Part shown: one piece after another, positions 33,671 to 43,663 of the stretch
Layout of the letters: each line of letters begins with the position of its first letter
Position numbering within the stretch: the stretch's first letter is position 1
DNA from: Planctomycetota bacterium
GTDB taxonomy: Bacteria > Planctomycetota > GCA-2746535
Reading direction: 5' to 3'
Length of the DNA stretch: 64,000 nt
NCBI GenBank assembly: GCA_002746535.1
Contig: NVWA01000002.1
Span: 256,919-320,918 of the forward strand
The notes under the pieces: model-generated
Databases searched by the model: none
Told to the model about the DNA's origin: nothing
What the model saw: only the letters and a program-made list of their open reading frames with translations
Program-made: the position numbers and the translations under genes

Positions 33671-33944
33671 ATGAACTATATTAAGTAAGGTGTGCTTCTT
33701 TCATCTATATTGTACTGCCTAGAACATATAGGTATATTTCTGACGGTGTATGATACTTACAAATAATTTACAATTTTATAATTGTAGGGTGAGGAGAATA
33801 TGTAAAATGACTAGTGAATTTGCAGAATGAAACAGTTCTCTTATATTTTATATTTCATGAAATTTTTGAGAGATAGATTCGTATATTTATAAACGGAGTC
33901 GTTTTTGTTTTAGAAATTGAATTTTACTTTTGGATATCAATAAG

Positions 33945-35648
33945 ATGAATTTAGCCAATAAAAGCATTATTATCATGTTCTTCATATTATTCATATTTTC
34001 CTCCTGTTTTTCTAGCGAAGAGAAAATAAAGAAAATCTTCAACGATACTCGCAAAGCGGTTAAAGTGATTTTGGATGATTCAAGCATAGACAATGTTTTG
34101 AAAAGACAAAAGCTAAGACAAACCCTTCAAAGAAATAAACGTAAACTAGATCACTTAAGAGTGTTTTATGTGAATCGACATCTTTTTAAAGAATCAAAAA
34201 AGGTGAAAGTAGCGATGGAAAGATTTTTATTAGAAGACTTTTCAAAACCAGGCGATTCAAAAAAGAAAGAGGTAACTAAAAGCAAAACAATAAAAAAAGA
34301 TACGAAATTGATTACTGAAATTGATGATCTTCCTCCTGAAGAAGAAATGGAGATCGAAGAAGAAGATTCTGTAGAAGTAGAAGAGTCTGTTGAAGAAGAA
34401 GAGTCAGATAACAAAAAACTGCTTGTAGATGATAAGCCTAAGCTAAATATCACCCCTACATTTAATAAAAAGAAATTAACTTATCAGCATTTTCTCCAAA
34501 TGACACCTGAAAAAAAGGCCTATTGGGTCGATAAACTTGTTAAGGTGGACAAAGATGGGCTTTATACTGTTAACAAAAGCTACTATATTTTAAAAACAGA
34601 TGTTTCAAAATTGTATGCTTTAAAACAAGCCGTGTTTATGGATGAGTTTTCATCTTCCTTTAGAAGTATTTTTAAAGGTAAATTTAAAATGAAAAAATCA
34701 CCCGTTTTGTATATCATGGCCACTCGCTCTGGTTTTTTTAATTTGCTCTCCTCAAAGGGTATTAATGCTCCACCATGGGCTGGCGGTTTATATGCTCCAT
34801 ATAAACGTATGTTGGTAGGTTATAAAGAGGCCGGCGACTTTTTAAAAGATGTCTTGTATCACGAAGGAACCCATCAATTACTGCATTTCTATACTAATAA
34901 AAGACTACCCCCTTGGTTTAATGAAGGAACAGCGACTAATTTTGAAACTTGGAATCCATTAAAACCAGGGATGGTAAATAATTTTGAAGCCCAATTTAAA
35001 TCTGACAGATTGGAATATGTGGTTAATTATCATAATACCAAGAAGTTTAAAAAATCTGATTTTATCAAGATGATGAAAATGTCAGGAATGCAGTGGAACA
35101 ATGCTTTTGACCCAAGCCCAAATTATAGTAAGGCTTGGAGTATGATTAACTTTTGTTTTCATTCTAAAACGGGAAGAAAATTATTTAACAAGTTGATAAC
35201 GGGCATTATGGAAGGGAAGTCTATTCGCAGAACTCTAACACCAGAACAAATGGATGAATTAGCAGAATCGTGGATAGTGGATTTAAATAAAAGGCAAATA
35301 CCGGTATTTAAGATTGGTCGTCCTTTGTTTAAGCAAATTGAAAAGTGGGCTAATACTTCAAAATATGATAAAAAATTAGCAAGCAAGTACGTCTATCAAT
35401 CAGAAGCATATAAATCAGAAGCATTAGAATTTGAGTATTTGTCTTCCATGCACAAAATGATTATTGGTGAATACAAAATAGCCTTAACTGAGCTTTTAGA
35501 TTTATCTAAGAGAGAAAAAGGACTTCCGTTTATTTACTCAGCGATAGCTAATTGTTATAAGAATTTAGGTAATCGAGATGAAGCTATTAAATATGTCAAA
35601 TTAGCGTTTGAGAAAAACTATAAGGATCCGCTAGCATTTAGATTATAA
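33945..35648 (+). CDS. Lipoprotein zinc metallopeptidase-like protein (DUF1570-like)
   Basis: A lipoprotein of about 567 residues. The signal peptide ends in the lipobox F-S-S-C. A very acidic stretch of E and D follows (residues about 120-165). The central domain has a gluzincin-like zinc site, HEGTH in LYHEGTHQLLHF, with the downstream glutamate in WFNEGTATNFE. This pattern matches DUF1570. The C-terminus has TPR-like helices (FIYSAIANCYKNLGNRDEAI). A TTG at 33930 extends the frame, but ATG at 33945 starts the signal peptide. It precedes two vWA genes and may act with them at the envelope. Confidence 0.75.
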   Translation: MNLANKSIIIMFFILFIFSSCFSSEEKIKKIFNDTRKAVKVILDDSSIDNVLKRQKLRQTLQRNKRKLDHLRVFYVNRHLFKESKKVKVAMERFLLEDFSKPGDSKKKEVTKSKTIKKDTKLITEIDDLPPEEEMEIEEEDSVEVEESVEEEESDNKKLLVDDKPKLNITPTFNKKKLTYQHFLQMTPEKKAYWVDKLVKVDKDGLYTVNKSYYILKTDVSKLYALKQAVFMDEFSSSFRSIFKGKFKMKKSPVLYIMATRSGFFNLLSSKGINAPPWAGGLYAPYKRMLVGYKEAGDFLKDVLYHEGTHQLLHFYTNKRLPPWFNEGTATNFETWNPLKPGMVNNFEAQFKSDRLEYVVNYHNTKKFKKSDFIKMMKMSGMQWNNAFDPSPNYSKAWSMINFCFHSKTGRKLFNKLITGIMEGKSIRRTLTPEQMDELAESWIVDLNKRQIPVFKIGRPLFKQIEKWANTSKYDKKLASKYVYQSEAYKSEALEFEYLSSMHKMIIGEYKIALTELLDLSKREKGLPFIYSAIANCYKNLGNRDEAIKYVKLAFEKNYKDPLAFRL

Positions 35649-35651
35649 TTT

Positions 35652-35698
35652 CCCTTGGCGGTGTTCTTACTTCTCTCCAAGGGCATCGCCACCCTTTT
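35652..35698 (+). terminator. Possible hairpin after the metallopeptidase gene
   Basis: CCCTTGG (35652-35658) pairs with CCAAGGG (35677-35683). A second, competing stem GGCG...CGCC overlaps it and is followed by a T-rich stretch. It may act as a terminator. Confidence 0.45.
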
Positions 35699-35896
35699 AA
35701 AAATAATTTTTATTTTTTCTAGAATTTCATAATAATTTTTTTTATGTTGTGCGTCAAAATATTTATATAGGCATGCATGATTCCATTGAAGAATAAAATA
35801 GGACAAAAATTTTACATTATTCTGTCCAATTTTTGACATTCAGATTATGCCCGTCAGTAAAATATTTAGCACTAAGATTTACTCTAGGAGAAAAAA

Positions 35897-38131
35897 ATGA
35901 AATTATTAGTTTTCTGTCTTTTGGTCATTATACCCTTTCAACTAATGTCTCAAGAGGCTCATAAGTCATTTAAAGTAAGACCTAATATTGTGATCCCTCA
36001 GTTTCATGTTTTTGATCAGGATCGCCAGGGTGCCGTTAAAATTATAAAAGTCGATGTGAACTTTAGAATTAAAAATAACATTGCTGTGACGAATATAATG
36101 ATAGATCTATATAATCCTCTTTCTAGAATACTTGAGTCAGAATTGTTAATACCGATCCCAAAAAATGTAGTCATTAAAGGTTTTGATTTCCTTGGTCAAA
36201 GAACAAAACCTTCCCTCAAAATTATGCCCAGTGATCAGGCAAAAGCCTATTATAAAAGTATTGTGGCAACATTAAGGGATCCGGCCCTATTAGAATTTGC
36301 TGGCATGAATTTGATTCGGTCTTCTGTTTTCCCTGTACCCGCCCGTGGTCATCAAAAAATCAAAGTCACCTATGAACAGCTTCTTAAGGCTGATAGTAAT
36401 CGATATGATTATATCATTCCTCGATCAGAATCTTTAACCGTACGAGTTCCTTGGACCATTAAGGGTGAGATTATCAATTCAAATGAAATCATTTCGGTGT
36501 ATTCGCCTTCCCACAAAATAGAGTCTAAAAAAATATCAGCAGGGCATTCCCGAATTAATTTGGGAAGTAAAACAATCTTAGAGCCGGGTGCTTTTAGCCT
36601 ATCCTATATGCTAAGAAAAGGAGATATTGGAGCATCGTTATTTACCTATCCTTCTAGAGATTCTAAGGGTGGTTATTTCCTTTTTTTAGGGGGACTTCCA
36701 GAAATTAAACCAGAAGATAAAAAGAATTTAATCAAAAAAGAAATATGTTTAGTCATCGATCGTTCTGGAAGTATGCGCGGTCAAAAAATGGAGCAAGCAA
36801 AAGAAGCGGCCTTGCAAATCATTGGCGCTCTCAAGACAGGCGAATATTTTAATATCATCACTTATAATTCTGCTGTTGAACAGTTCTCAAATAATGCGAT
36901 TAAAAAAAATAAAAAATCTTTCAAAAAAGCTGAAGAGTATTTGAATAATATTAACAGCAGTGGCGGGACAAATATTTTTGATGCTTTAAAAATGGCCTTA
37001 AAGCAATCACCCAACAAAGGGACCTTACCCATTATATTATTTTTGACAGATGGGTTGCCCACAATGGGAGAAACCAGAGAAACAAAAATTCGAGAACTCA
37101 CTTCTAAAGAGAACCCTTTTCATAAACGTGTATTTACGTTTGGGGTAGGGCACGATGTTAATGCACCCCTATTAGATAAGATAGCCGAAGTAACCAAAGC
37201 AGTTTCAACCTTTGTTTTGCCATCAGAGAATATAGAAGTAAAGATTGGCAGTGTCTTTGAAAAGCTAAATGGCCCACTTTTTCTTTCTCCCAAACTAGAA
37301 GTGCTTGATGAAAATGGTAATTCTGGCAATCACTTGGTAAGTGATCTGCTGCCGCATCAGCTTTCAGATGTTTATAATGGTGACCAGATCCTAGTATTTG
37401 GAAGATATATTGACGATATCAAAAAGCTTCATTTTCGTCTTTCAGGAGATTTATTTCAAAAAAAAATAGCCATGAAGTTTTCTTTTAATGTCGGCCCTCT
37501 TAAAAAGGAGAATGCTTTTGTTCCTAGGTTATGGGCCAGTAGACAGATTGCTTCCATGGTTGATGCCATTAGGTATATGGGTGCTGACAATAAAAGTATT
37601 GACAGGAACGATCCTAAATTTAAAGAACTAATTAGCGAGATTATTCGGCTATCCAAAAAATTTGGTATTTTAACAGAGTACACGTCCTTTTTTGTTAGAG
37701 AAGGTAGCGACTTAAATAAGAAAACTGAAATGGCCAAAGAGTTGGTGGACAATTTGGAAAGGGATGCCATCCGTAAAAGATCAGGGCTACATTCCATTGT
37801 TCAAAGTAAAAATGCAACGGTAACTAGAAAACAGAAAAGTATGAACCGCTTTAATGGGTATCTTGGCAAAGACCTGAAGGAAAAAAAGATTACCAAGCTT
37901 TATCAATGTAACGACAGCACCTTTTACAAAAAAGGGGATATATGGGTAGATGGAAAAGTAGCATTAAAAGAGAATAACTTTAAAAACCTGAAAAAAATAA
38001 TACTCGGCAGTAATCAGTATTGGGAGATCGTCGATGAATTAATTAAGAAAAAGCAAATTAGTAGTCTCTCTGTTAAAGGAAAACTAGTTTTGCGATGGAA
38101 AAACGAAGACGTTTTAATCATAAATCAATAA
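35897..38131 (+). CDS. Exported VIT and vWA domain protein
   Basis: A 744-residue protein with signal peptide (cut after S-Q-E-A). Residues 30-240 form a VIT domain as in inter-alpha-trypsin inhibitor heavy chains (ITNIMIDLYNPLSRILESEL, then FPVPARGHQKIKVTYEQLL). Residues 270-450 form a von Willebrand A domain with an intact metal site (DRSGSMRG, and threonine in SSGGTNIFDAL, aspartate in FLTDGLPTMG). The C-terminal 290 residues are helical. AGGAG lies before the ATG. It is followed 18 bp later by a second vWA gene. Bacterial VIT-vWA proteins are envelope proteins of unknown role. Confidence 0.9.
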   Translation: MKLLVFCLLVIIPFQLMSQEAHKSFKVRPNIVIPQFHVFDQDRQGAVKIIKVDVNFRIKNNIAVTNIMIDLYNPLSRILESELLIPIPKNVVIKGFDFLGQRTKPSLKIMPSDQAKAYYKSIVATLRDPALLEFAGMNLIRSSVFPVPARGHQKIKVTYEQLLKADSNRYDYIIPRSESLTVRVPWTIKGEIINSNEIISVYSPSHKIESKKISAGHSRINLGSKTILEPGAFSLSYMLRKGDIGASLFTYPSRDSKGGYFLFLGGLPEIKPEDKKNLIKKEICLVIDRSGSMRGQKMEQAKEAALQIIGALKTGEYFNIITYNSAVEQFSNNAIKKNKKSFKKAEEYLNNINSSGGTNIFDALKMALKQSPNKGTLPIILFLTDGLPTMGETRETKIRELTSKENPFHKRVFTFGVGHDVNAPLLDKIAEVTKAVSTFVLPSENIEVKIGSVFEKLNGPLFLSPKLEVLDENGNSGNHLVSDLLPHQLSDVYNGDQILVFGRYIDDIKKLHFRLSGDLFQKKIAMKFSFNVGPLKKENAFVPRLWASRQIASMVDAIRYMGADNKSIDRNDPKFKELISEIIRLSKKFGILTEYTSFFVREGSDLNKKTEMAKELVDNLERDAIRKRSGLHSIVQSKNATVTRKQKSMNRFNGYLGKDLKEKKITKLYQCNDSTFYKKGDIWVDGKVALKENNFKNLKKIILGSNQYWEIVDELIKKKQISSLSVKGKLVLRWKNEDVLIINQ

Positions 38132-38149
38132 TTTAAAAAGGAAAATACA

Positions 38150-39298
38150 ATGAGAAATCAAATAAAACTTTTTATGATTCTAAATTTGATTGTAATTTTT
38201 AGTGGCTTAAATCTATTTGGGAAAGTAAAAAAGAAACAACCAAAAGTAGAAATTGTTTTTGTACTTGATACAACCGGAAGCATGTCCTCATTAATACAAA
38301 CAGCAAAGAATAAAATTTGGTCCATAGCCAATACAATGGCCATGGCGAAGCCTTCCCCTTCAATCAAAATGGGAATATTGGGTTATAGAGACCGTAATGA
38401 TAAGTATATAACTGTTCAAACGGAACTAACAGATGATCTCGATAAGATATATAAAAAATTAATGAGTTTTAGTGCCAATGGAGGCGGGGATACTCCAGAA
38501 AGTGTCAATCAGGCTTTGCACGAAGCTGTACTTAAAAACAATTGGGATAGTTCTCTAGATACCTATAAAGTAATTTTTTTAGTAGGTGACGCACCTCCCC
38601 ATATGGATTACAGCAATGATGTGAAATATCAGGAGACCTGTAAGCTCGCCTTAAAAAAGGGAATAATTATAAACACCATTCAATGTGGTAGTATGTCTGG
38701 TACGGCCAAACATTGGCAAGAAATTGCAAAGTTAGGCGAAGGTTCATATTTATCAATTGCTCAATCTGGAGGATCAACAATATATAAAACTCCTTATGAT
38801 AGTGAAATAAATAAACTTAGTCAAAAAATGGATGCGAGTAGATTATATTATGGAAAACAAAAAGAGCTGGATGAAGGTAATAAACGAAAAGATATTTCCT
38901 CTTCGATTAGCAAAGAATCCTCATCATCATCATTTGCTCAACGGGCTTGTTATAATATATCATCTGCAGGTAAGAAAAACTATTTAGGAAGTAAAGAATT
39001 AGTGAACGATGTGTCAAATGGAAAAATTAACTTAGACACTTTAGCAGAAAAAGAATTGCCAGCTGAATTGAAAAAAGTGAAAAAAAGTGAAAGGAAAGGG
39101 TATGTGCTTAAATTGTCAAAAGAGAGAAATGAGTTAGAGAAAAAAATACTTAAATTAACAAAGAAAAGACAGCAGCATATTCAAAAACAAGTAGTAGATA
39201 AAAAAGGCGATAAAAACTCCTTCGATCAAAAGGTCTTTAAATGTATTCAGTCCCAAGCGAAAGGCAAAAAACTAGATTTAAAAGAAATGAAATACTAA
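38150..39298 (+). CDS. Exported vWA domain protein
   Basis: A 382-residue protein with signal peptide. The vWA domain spans about residues 32-210 with a metal site of the form D-T-T-G-S-M (VFVLDTTGSMSSLIQTAKNK), a GYRDRND block and a second aspartate in FLVGDAPPHMDYS. The remainder is lysine-rich and helical, with several K-K-V-K and E-L-E-K-K-I stretches. It follows the VIT-vWA gene closely and is likely co-transcribed. A partner relation with the MoxR ATPase is plausible by family precedent. Confidence 0.85.
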   Translation: MRNQIKLFMILNLIVIFSGLNLFGKVKKKQPKVEIVFVLDTTGSMSSLIQTAKNKIWSIANTMAMAKPSPSIKMGILGYRDRNDKYITVQTELTDDLDKIYKKLMSFSANGGGDTPESVNQALHEAVLKNNWDSSLDTYKVIFLVGDAPPHMDYSNDVKYQETCKLALKKGIIINTIQCGSMSGTAKHWQEIAKLGEGSYLSIAQSGGSTIYKTPYDSEINKLSQKMDASRLYYGKQKELDEGNKRKDISSSISKESSSSSFAQRACYNISSAGKKNYLGSKELVNDVSNGKINLDTLAEKELPAELKKVKKSERKGYVLKLSKERNELEKKILKLTKKRQQHIQKQVVDKKGDKNSFDQKVFKCIQSQAKGKKLDLKEMKY

Positions 39299-39325
39299 AA
39301 CAGAAGGATAATAATAACGTCTAAA

Positions 39326-39348
39326 GATCTCGAGGTTCTCTCGAGATC
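39326..39348 (+). terminator. Stem-loop after the vWA genes
   Basis: GATCTCGAG, five-base loop, CTCGAGATC. A perfect 9-bp stem 27 bp past the stop, without a clear T run; it may terminate or protect the transcript. Confidence 0.5.
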
Positions 39349-39543
39349 GCATTTCATTGTTTACGATATTTAAAGAGCATGTCGTCTCAATTAACCTACA
39401 TTGACAGTATGCTACTGAAGTACCAATCGCGACTTGATCTCAATTTATTATTTGTTAGAATCTGATAAACTTCTGGCATTGTCTCTCTAAATGCTACCTA
39501 CCTCTTAAACGAACTTAGTTAACATGTGAACTGGAGACAGCTT

Positions 39544-40509
39544 ATGAATAGGTTTATTTCAATTTTCTTTGGTATTCTTTGCCTTTTGTTCATTTCAAGT
39601 TGTGATAATTCTGAAAAAGACAAAAAATATCAAGATGCCATAATTAAAATTAATGATACTTTTGAAGAAAAAATAAAAATCATAAATGAAAATAATGAAA
39701 AACATAAATTACAATTTGAAAATGAACAAGCATCACAAAAAATCAAATTAGAAGAAATCAAAAAAAGACTGGATGAGTCAGTTGCCCTAGTTAAGCAATT
39801 ACGCAAAGAGATGTGGACAGAAGCGGTCGACAATGAAGCCTTTAAAAAATATAAATTAGGATTAGAAGTTCCCGCGCTTCAAGTTCATCTAGTTGAAAAA
39901 TCACCCTTGATGGACGGTCAGCTTGATGAGCTTTATAAAAAACATGCTACTTCCATGGGGTTTTATCCCATTCAAATTCTTAAACCAAACCGTACTGAAA
40001 AAACAGATATTACCGCATACGTTCTTATGGATAAAAAGGCTCTGTATATAATTACTCGAGTAGAAACCTCCGTTCCCGTATTGATGTATTCAGATAAACC
40101 GAGAGATAGCGAATTGTGGAAAAGTGATTGTATCGATATTTTTATTGATCCAAGTGGTGACGGCTCAGAATACTATCACATCATTACCAATGCTGCGGGA
40201 TCTTTGTATGATGCAAAGCAATCAGATACTTCTTGGAATCCTGGGATTGTTATAAAGCTTGGCATTGAAAAGGAGAAGGCTTGGATCATGGAAATGAAAA
40301 TACCATTGAGTGATATAGGTGTCAAATTATCTGAGATTAAAAAAACTTGGTCTTTTAATATTAATCACTTTAAGCCAAATGAAGAAGAAGAGGTTCCGGA
40401 TGTAGATTTGGCATGGTCACCAACCGGCAGCGATTCTTCGCATGTGCCTGAAATGTTTGGAAAACTTTGGATGAGTTTTGCTGGGCGACCGAAGTCAAAA
40501 AAAGATTAA
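39544..40509 (+). CDS. Lipoprotein with coiled coil and CBM9-like sugar-binding domain
   Basis: A 321-residue lipoprotein. The lipobox is I-S-S-C after the signal peptide. A coiled coil follows (residues about 20-85, rich in E, K and N). The C-terminal 200 residues resemble a family-9 carbohydrate-binding module as in xylanases and in many PVC proteins (PLMDGQLDELYKK, SDCIDIFIDPSGDG, WIMEMKIPLSDIG). A GGAGA site precedes the ATG at 39544; the upstream GTG at 39526 is unlikely. It could hold a polysaccharide at the cell surface. Confidence 0.75.
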   Translation: MNRFISIFFGILCLLFISSCDNSEKDKKYQDAIIKINDTFEEKIKIINENNEKHKLQFENEQASQKIKLEEIKKRLDESVALVKQLRKEMWTEAVDNEAFKKYKLGLEVPALQVHLVEKSPLMDGQLDELYKKHATSMGFYPIQILKPNRTEKTDITAYVLMDKKALYIITRVETSVPVLMYSDKPRDSELWKSDCIDIFIDPSGDGSEYYHIITNAAGSLYDAKQSDTSWNPGIVIKLGIEKEKAWIMEMKIPLSDIGVKLSEIKKTWSFNINHFKPNEEEEVPDVDLAWSPTGSDSSHVPEMFGKLWMSFAGRPKSKKD

Positions 40510-40585
40510 AGAGAAGAAATGGGTCGGTCTTATCTTAAACCTTATTCCTGATTAATTCAGCATAATGATCATCCTTTATAATGGT

Positions 40586-40626
40586 CAAAGTGACAAAATA
40601 GCACCGAGGCAGTTTTTGTCATTTTG
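40586..40626. promoter_or_regulatory. Inverted repeat upstream of dnaK
   Basis: Thirteen-base arms (CAAAGTGACAAAA and TTTTGTCATTTTG) with a single mismatch and a 15-base loop, 170 bp before the dnaK start. Possible operator or bidirectional terminator. It is not the CIRCE element. Confidence 0.4.
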
Positions 40627-40796
40627 AGCATATTATTGAATCAGGCGAGAATGACACTTCTGTTGGATTATAACTATCTATATTTCAAGTATTTATGAAT
40701 AATTTAATAAATGCTTAGATTGGCATTTTCATTGCTTTATAAGAAGTAACTTAAAATGTTTTCTATAAATAATTAAGATATATAAGGAGAAATAAA

Positions 40797-42764
40797 ATGG
40801 GAAAAATTATTGGAATAGACTTAGGAACGACAAATTCCTGCGTTGCCGTCATGGACGGAAAAGATCCTGTAGTGATAACAAATGCAGAAGGAAATCGTAC
40901 AACACCATCGATTGTTGGTTTTACAAAAGACGGTAGATTAGTAGGTCAACCTGCTAAAAGACAGGCTGTAACAAATCCTGAAAATACACTTTATTCAATT
41001 AAGAGATTTATTGGTCGTCGAAATAGTGAAGTATCCGACAGTGAAAAACAAGTTCCGTATAAATTTAAGGAAGGTGCTCCATCGGACTCAGTAAAATTTG
41101 TTGTGGATGGAAAAGACTATACACCACCTGAAATTAGCGCAATTGTTTTGCAAGAACTAAAAAAGACAGCGGAAGATTTTCTTGGTCATGAAGTTACTGA
41201 AGCAGTAATTACTGTACCTGCTTATTTTAATGACTCTCAAAGACAAGCAACAAAAGATGCTGGTCGAATTGCTGGTCTGGAAGTAAAAAGGATTGTTAAT
41301 GAGCCAACAGCAGCAGCATTAGCATATGGTATTGGGCAAAGTACTGACGATGAGAAGATTGCCGTATTTGACCTTGGTGGCGGTACTTTTGATATATCAA
41401 TTCTAGAAGTTTCTGACATTGATGGTGAAAAATCATTTGAAGTCTTAGCAACAAATGGCGACACCAAATTAGGTGGAGATGATTTTGATCAAGTGATTAT
41501 CAATTGGATTGCAGAAGAATTCCAAAAAGAAAATGGTGTAGATCTTAGAAAAGATTTAATGGCTTTGCAAAGATTAAAAGAAGCTGCTGAAAAAGCAAAA
41601 TGTGCTCTTTCAGCTGCGACTACCACAGATGTTAATCTGCCGTTTATTACAGCAGATGCGAGTGGTCCAAAGCACTTACAGTTAAATCTAACAAGGGCAA
41701 AGTTTGAAGAATTAGCCTCTGATTTATTAGACAGATTAAAAGAACCTTGTCTAAAATGTTTAAAAGATGCTGGTTTATCAACTGCAGAAGTTAATACTGT
41801 ACTTCTAGTAGGTGGTTCAACCAGAACCCCAGCCGTTCAAGAAATTTGTAAAAATATTTTTGACAAAGACCCTTCAAAAGGTGTAAATCCAGATGAGGTT
41901 GTTGCCTTGGGTGCTGCGATTCAAGCAGGTGTTCTTTCTGGCGATGTTAACAATGTTTTATTATTAGATGTTACACCATTAACTTTAGGAATTGAAACAC
42001 AAGGTAGTATTTCAACTCCATTGATTGAAAGAAATACAACGATTCCATCAAAAAAATCGCAAATCTTTTCAACAGCAGCAGATAATCAGCCAGCTGTAGA
42101 TATTCATGTTTTGCAGGGTGAAAGAAAGATGGCCACAGACAATAGAACCTTAGGTCGTTTTCAATTAGCCGGTATTCCTCCAGCACCACGAGGTGTTCCG
42201 CAAATCGAGGTGACTTTTGACATTGATGCCAATGGTATTTTACACGTTTCGGCGGTTGATAAAGGTACTGGTAAAGAACAGAAAATTGAAATTAAATCAT
42301 CTTCAGGTCTTTCTGATACTGAAATCGAACAAATGGTTAAAGATGCTGAGGCGCATGCTGAAGAAGATGAAAAGAAAAAAAGCTTGGTCGAAGCTTCGAA
42401 CTCATTGGAACAATTGATATTCCAAACGGAGAAATCATTGAAAGATCATGGTGATAAAGTTTCTGACGAAGATAAAGCATCCATTGAAGCTGCTATAACA
42501 GAAGCAAAAACAAAACAAGCTAGCCAATCTGTTGAAGAGCTGAATGCTGCTGTAGAAACATTATCAACGGCCGCACAACCAATTGCCCAAGCAATGTATC
42601 AAGATGCTGGCGCAGCTGGTCAAGCTCAGGAAACAACTGCTGGTGAAGGTGCAACTGATTCCAAAGAAGATGATAATGTTGTTGATGCTGACTTTAAGGT
42701 TGTGGATGAAGAAGAAGAAAAGAAAGAAGAAAAGAAAGATGAAAAAGAAGAATCTAAAAGTTAA
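40797..42764 (+). CDS. dnaK: Molecular chaperone DnaK (Hsp70)
   Basis: A 655-residue Hsp70. ATPase motifs are intact: [17 protein letters not shown] at the N-terminus, [13 protein letters not shown], and [13 protein letters not shown]. The substrate domain follows and the C-terminus is a K/E/D-rich tail. A ribosome site AAGGAG lies 6-10 bp before the ATG. It stands alone: grpE and dnaJ are not adjacent. It refolds proteins with DnaJ and GrpE made elsewhere. Confidence 0.98.
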   Translation: MGKIIGIDLGTTNSCVAVMDGKDPVVITNAEGNRTTPSIVGFTKDGRLVGQPAKRQAVTNPENTLYSIKRFIGRRNSEVSDSEKQVPYKFKEGAPSDSVKFVVDGKDYTPPEISAIVLQELKKTAEDFLGHEVTEAVITVPAYFNDSQRQATKDAGRIAGLEVKRIVNEPTAAALAYGIGQSTDDEKIAVFDLGGGTFDISILEVSDIDGEKSFEVLATNGDTKLGGDDFDQVIINWIAEEFQKENGVDLRKDLMALQRLKEAAEKAKCALSAATTTDVNLPFITADASGPKHLQLNLTRAKFEELASDLLDRLKEPCLKCLKDAGLSTAEVNTVLLVGGSTRTPAVQEICKNIFDKDPSKGVNPDEVVALGAAIQAGVLSGDVNNVLLLDVTPLTLGIETQGSISTPLIERNTTIPSKKSQIFSTAADNQPAVDIHVLQGERKMATDNRTLGRFQLAGIPPAPRGVPQIEVTFDIDANGILHVSAVDKGTGKEQKIEIKSSSGLSDTEIEQMVKDAEAHAEEDEKKKSLVEASNSLEQLIFQTEKSLKDHGDKVSDEDKASIEAAITEAKTKQASQSVEELNAAVETLSTAAQPIAQAMYQDAGAAGQAQETTAGEGATDSKEDDNVVDADFKVVDEEEEKKEEKKDEKEESKS

Positions 42765-42786
42765 CTTTTTCATTTGAAGTTGCTAC

Positions 42787-42818
42787 AAGGGCATCCAATT
42801 GGATGCCCTTTTTTTTTG
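42787..42818 (+). terminator. Rho-independent terminator after dnaK
   Basis: AAGGGCATCC, AATT loop, GGATGCCCTT and a run of T. A perfect 10-bp stem. Confidence 0.92.
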
Positions 42819-42856
42819 AATGAAAACAACGGCGATAGTTTTAGCTGACAGTTTCT

Positions 42857-43561
42857 TTATTCAAAAACATAGACGCCATCCTTTACCGTTACCTCAGGAT
42901 CAAGGTGTTTTTTCTCAAAATAGTCATAACCCACTTTTAAATTTTCCCAAAATTTAATCCATTTTGATTTGTCGTATTTATTCATGTTGCCTTTCGTCAT
43001 ATGAAACGGAAAAACATGAACTCGGAAATATTCCTGACCATTTTCAAAGGCGGAATGCGCGATGGTATATATTTCTTCGATTAATGGATCTGTCATAGCA
43101 AAGCAACCAATGGAAACTTTGTTGCCATGCACCATGATTAAATTGCCTGTTCTTTCATGATGTTTGTCGTAACTGTTGGGGTATCCAATATTAAAAGATA
43201 AATGAAATCGACTTTTTGGATTTAATTTTTTCTCTGTTACATAATAAAAACCTTCAGGTGCTTGCTTATCACCTTCTTTAAGTTTGGGGCCCAAAGTTCC
43301 GGAAAAATAATAAATAGGATACTTTTTAAATAGTTTGAATTTACTTTTTTGCTTTACCCATATTTCAAGCTCTTTGCTTTTTTTAAAAATTCTTATAAAA
43401 ATGGGTGATCCCCAGGTTAACTTTTTCAGTTTATATTGATCTTTTAGTATAGGGGTCTGATGATTAATTGATTTAGAAGCTCTTTTGGGATCTTGTGCCA
43501 TTAAAAAATATGTTATCAGTAAGAAGATTAATAGTATTGGAAAGATGAGGTGTCGTTTCAT
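42857..43561 (-). CDS. L,D-transpeptidase-family protein (YafK/DpaA-like)
   Basis: A 234-residue exported protein with N-terminal hydrophobic anchor (LIFPILLIFLLITYFLMA). The YkuD-type catalytic block is HGNKVSIGCFAMTDPLIEEI, in which the usual S-H-G-C is replaced by S-I-G-C. That is a hallmark of the YafK/DpaA subgroup, which in E. coli detaches Braun lipoprotein from peptidoglycan. A hydrolase or transpeptidase role at the wall is therefore likely. It faces the dnaK terminator and is monocistronic. Confidence 0.85.
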   Translation of the reverse strand: MKRHLIFPILLIFLLITYFLMAQDPKRASKSINHQTPILKDQYKLKKLTWGSPIFIRIFKKSKELEIWVKQKSKFKLFKKYPIYYFSGTLGPKLKEGDKQAPEGFYYVTEKKLNPKSRFHLSFNIGYPNSYDKHHERTGNLIMVHGNKVSIGCFAMTDPLIEEIYTIAHSAFENGQEYFRVHVFPFHMTKGNMNKYDKSKWIKFWENLKVGYDYFEKKHLDPEVTVKDGVYVFE

Positions 43562-43663
43562 AAAAACGTAAACTTAAAAAGTCTTTAATGAATATCAGCT
43601 TAGTCCATTCTGTCTATTTCGCTCATAATGTCAAAAATAAATTTAAATTGATTGTGAGTTTAA

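Noticed and set aside
40510-40796. CIRCE heat-shock operator before dnaK
   Set aside because: TTAGCACTC-N9-GAGTGCTAA is not present.
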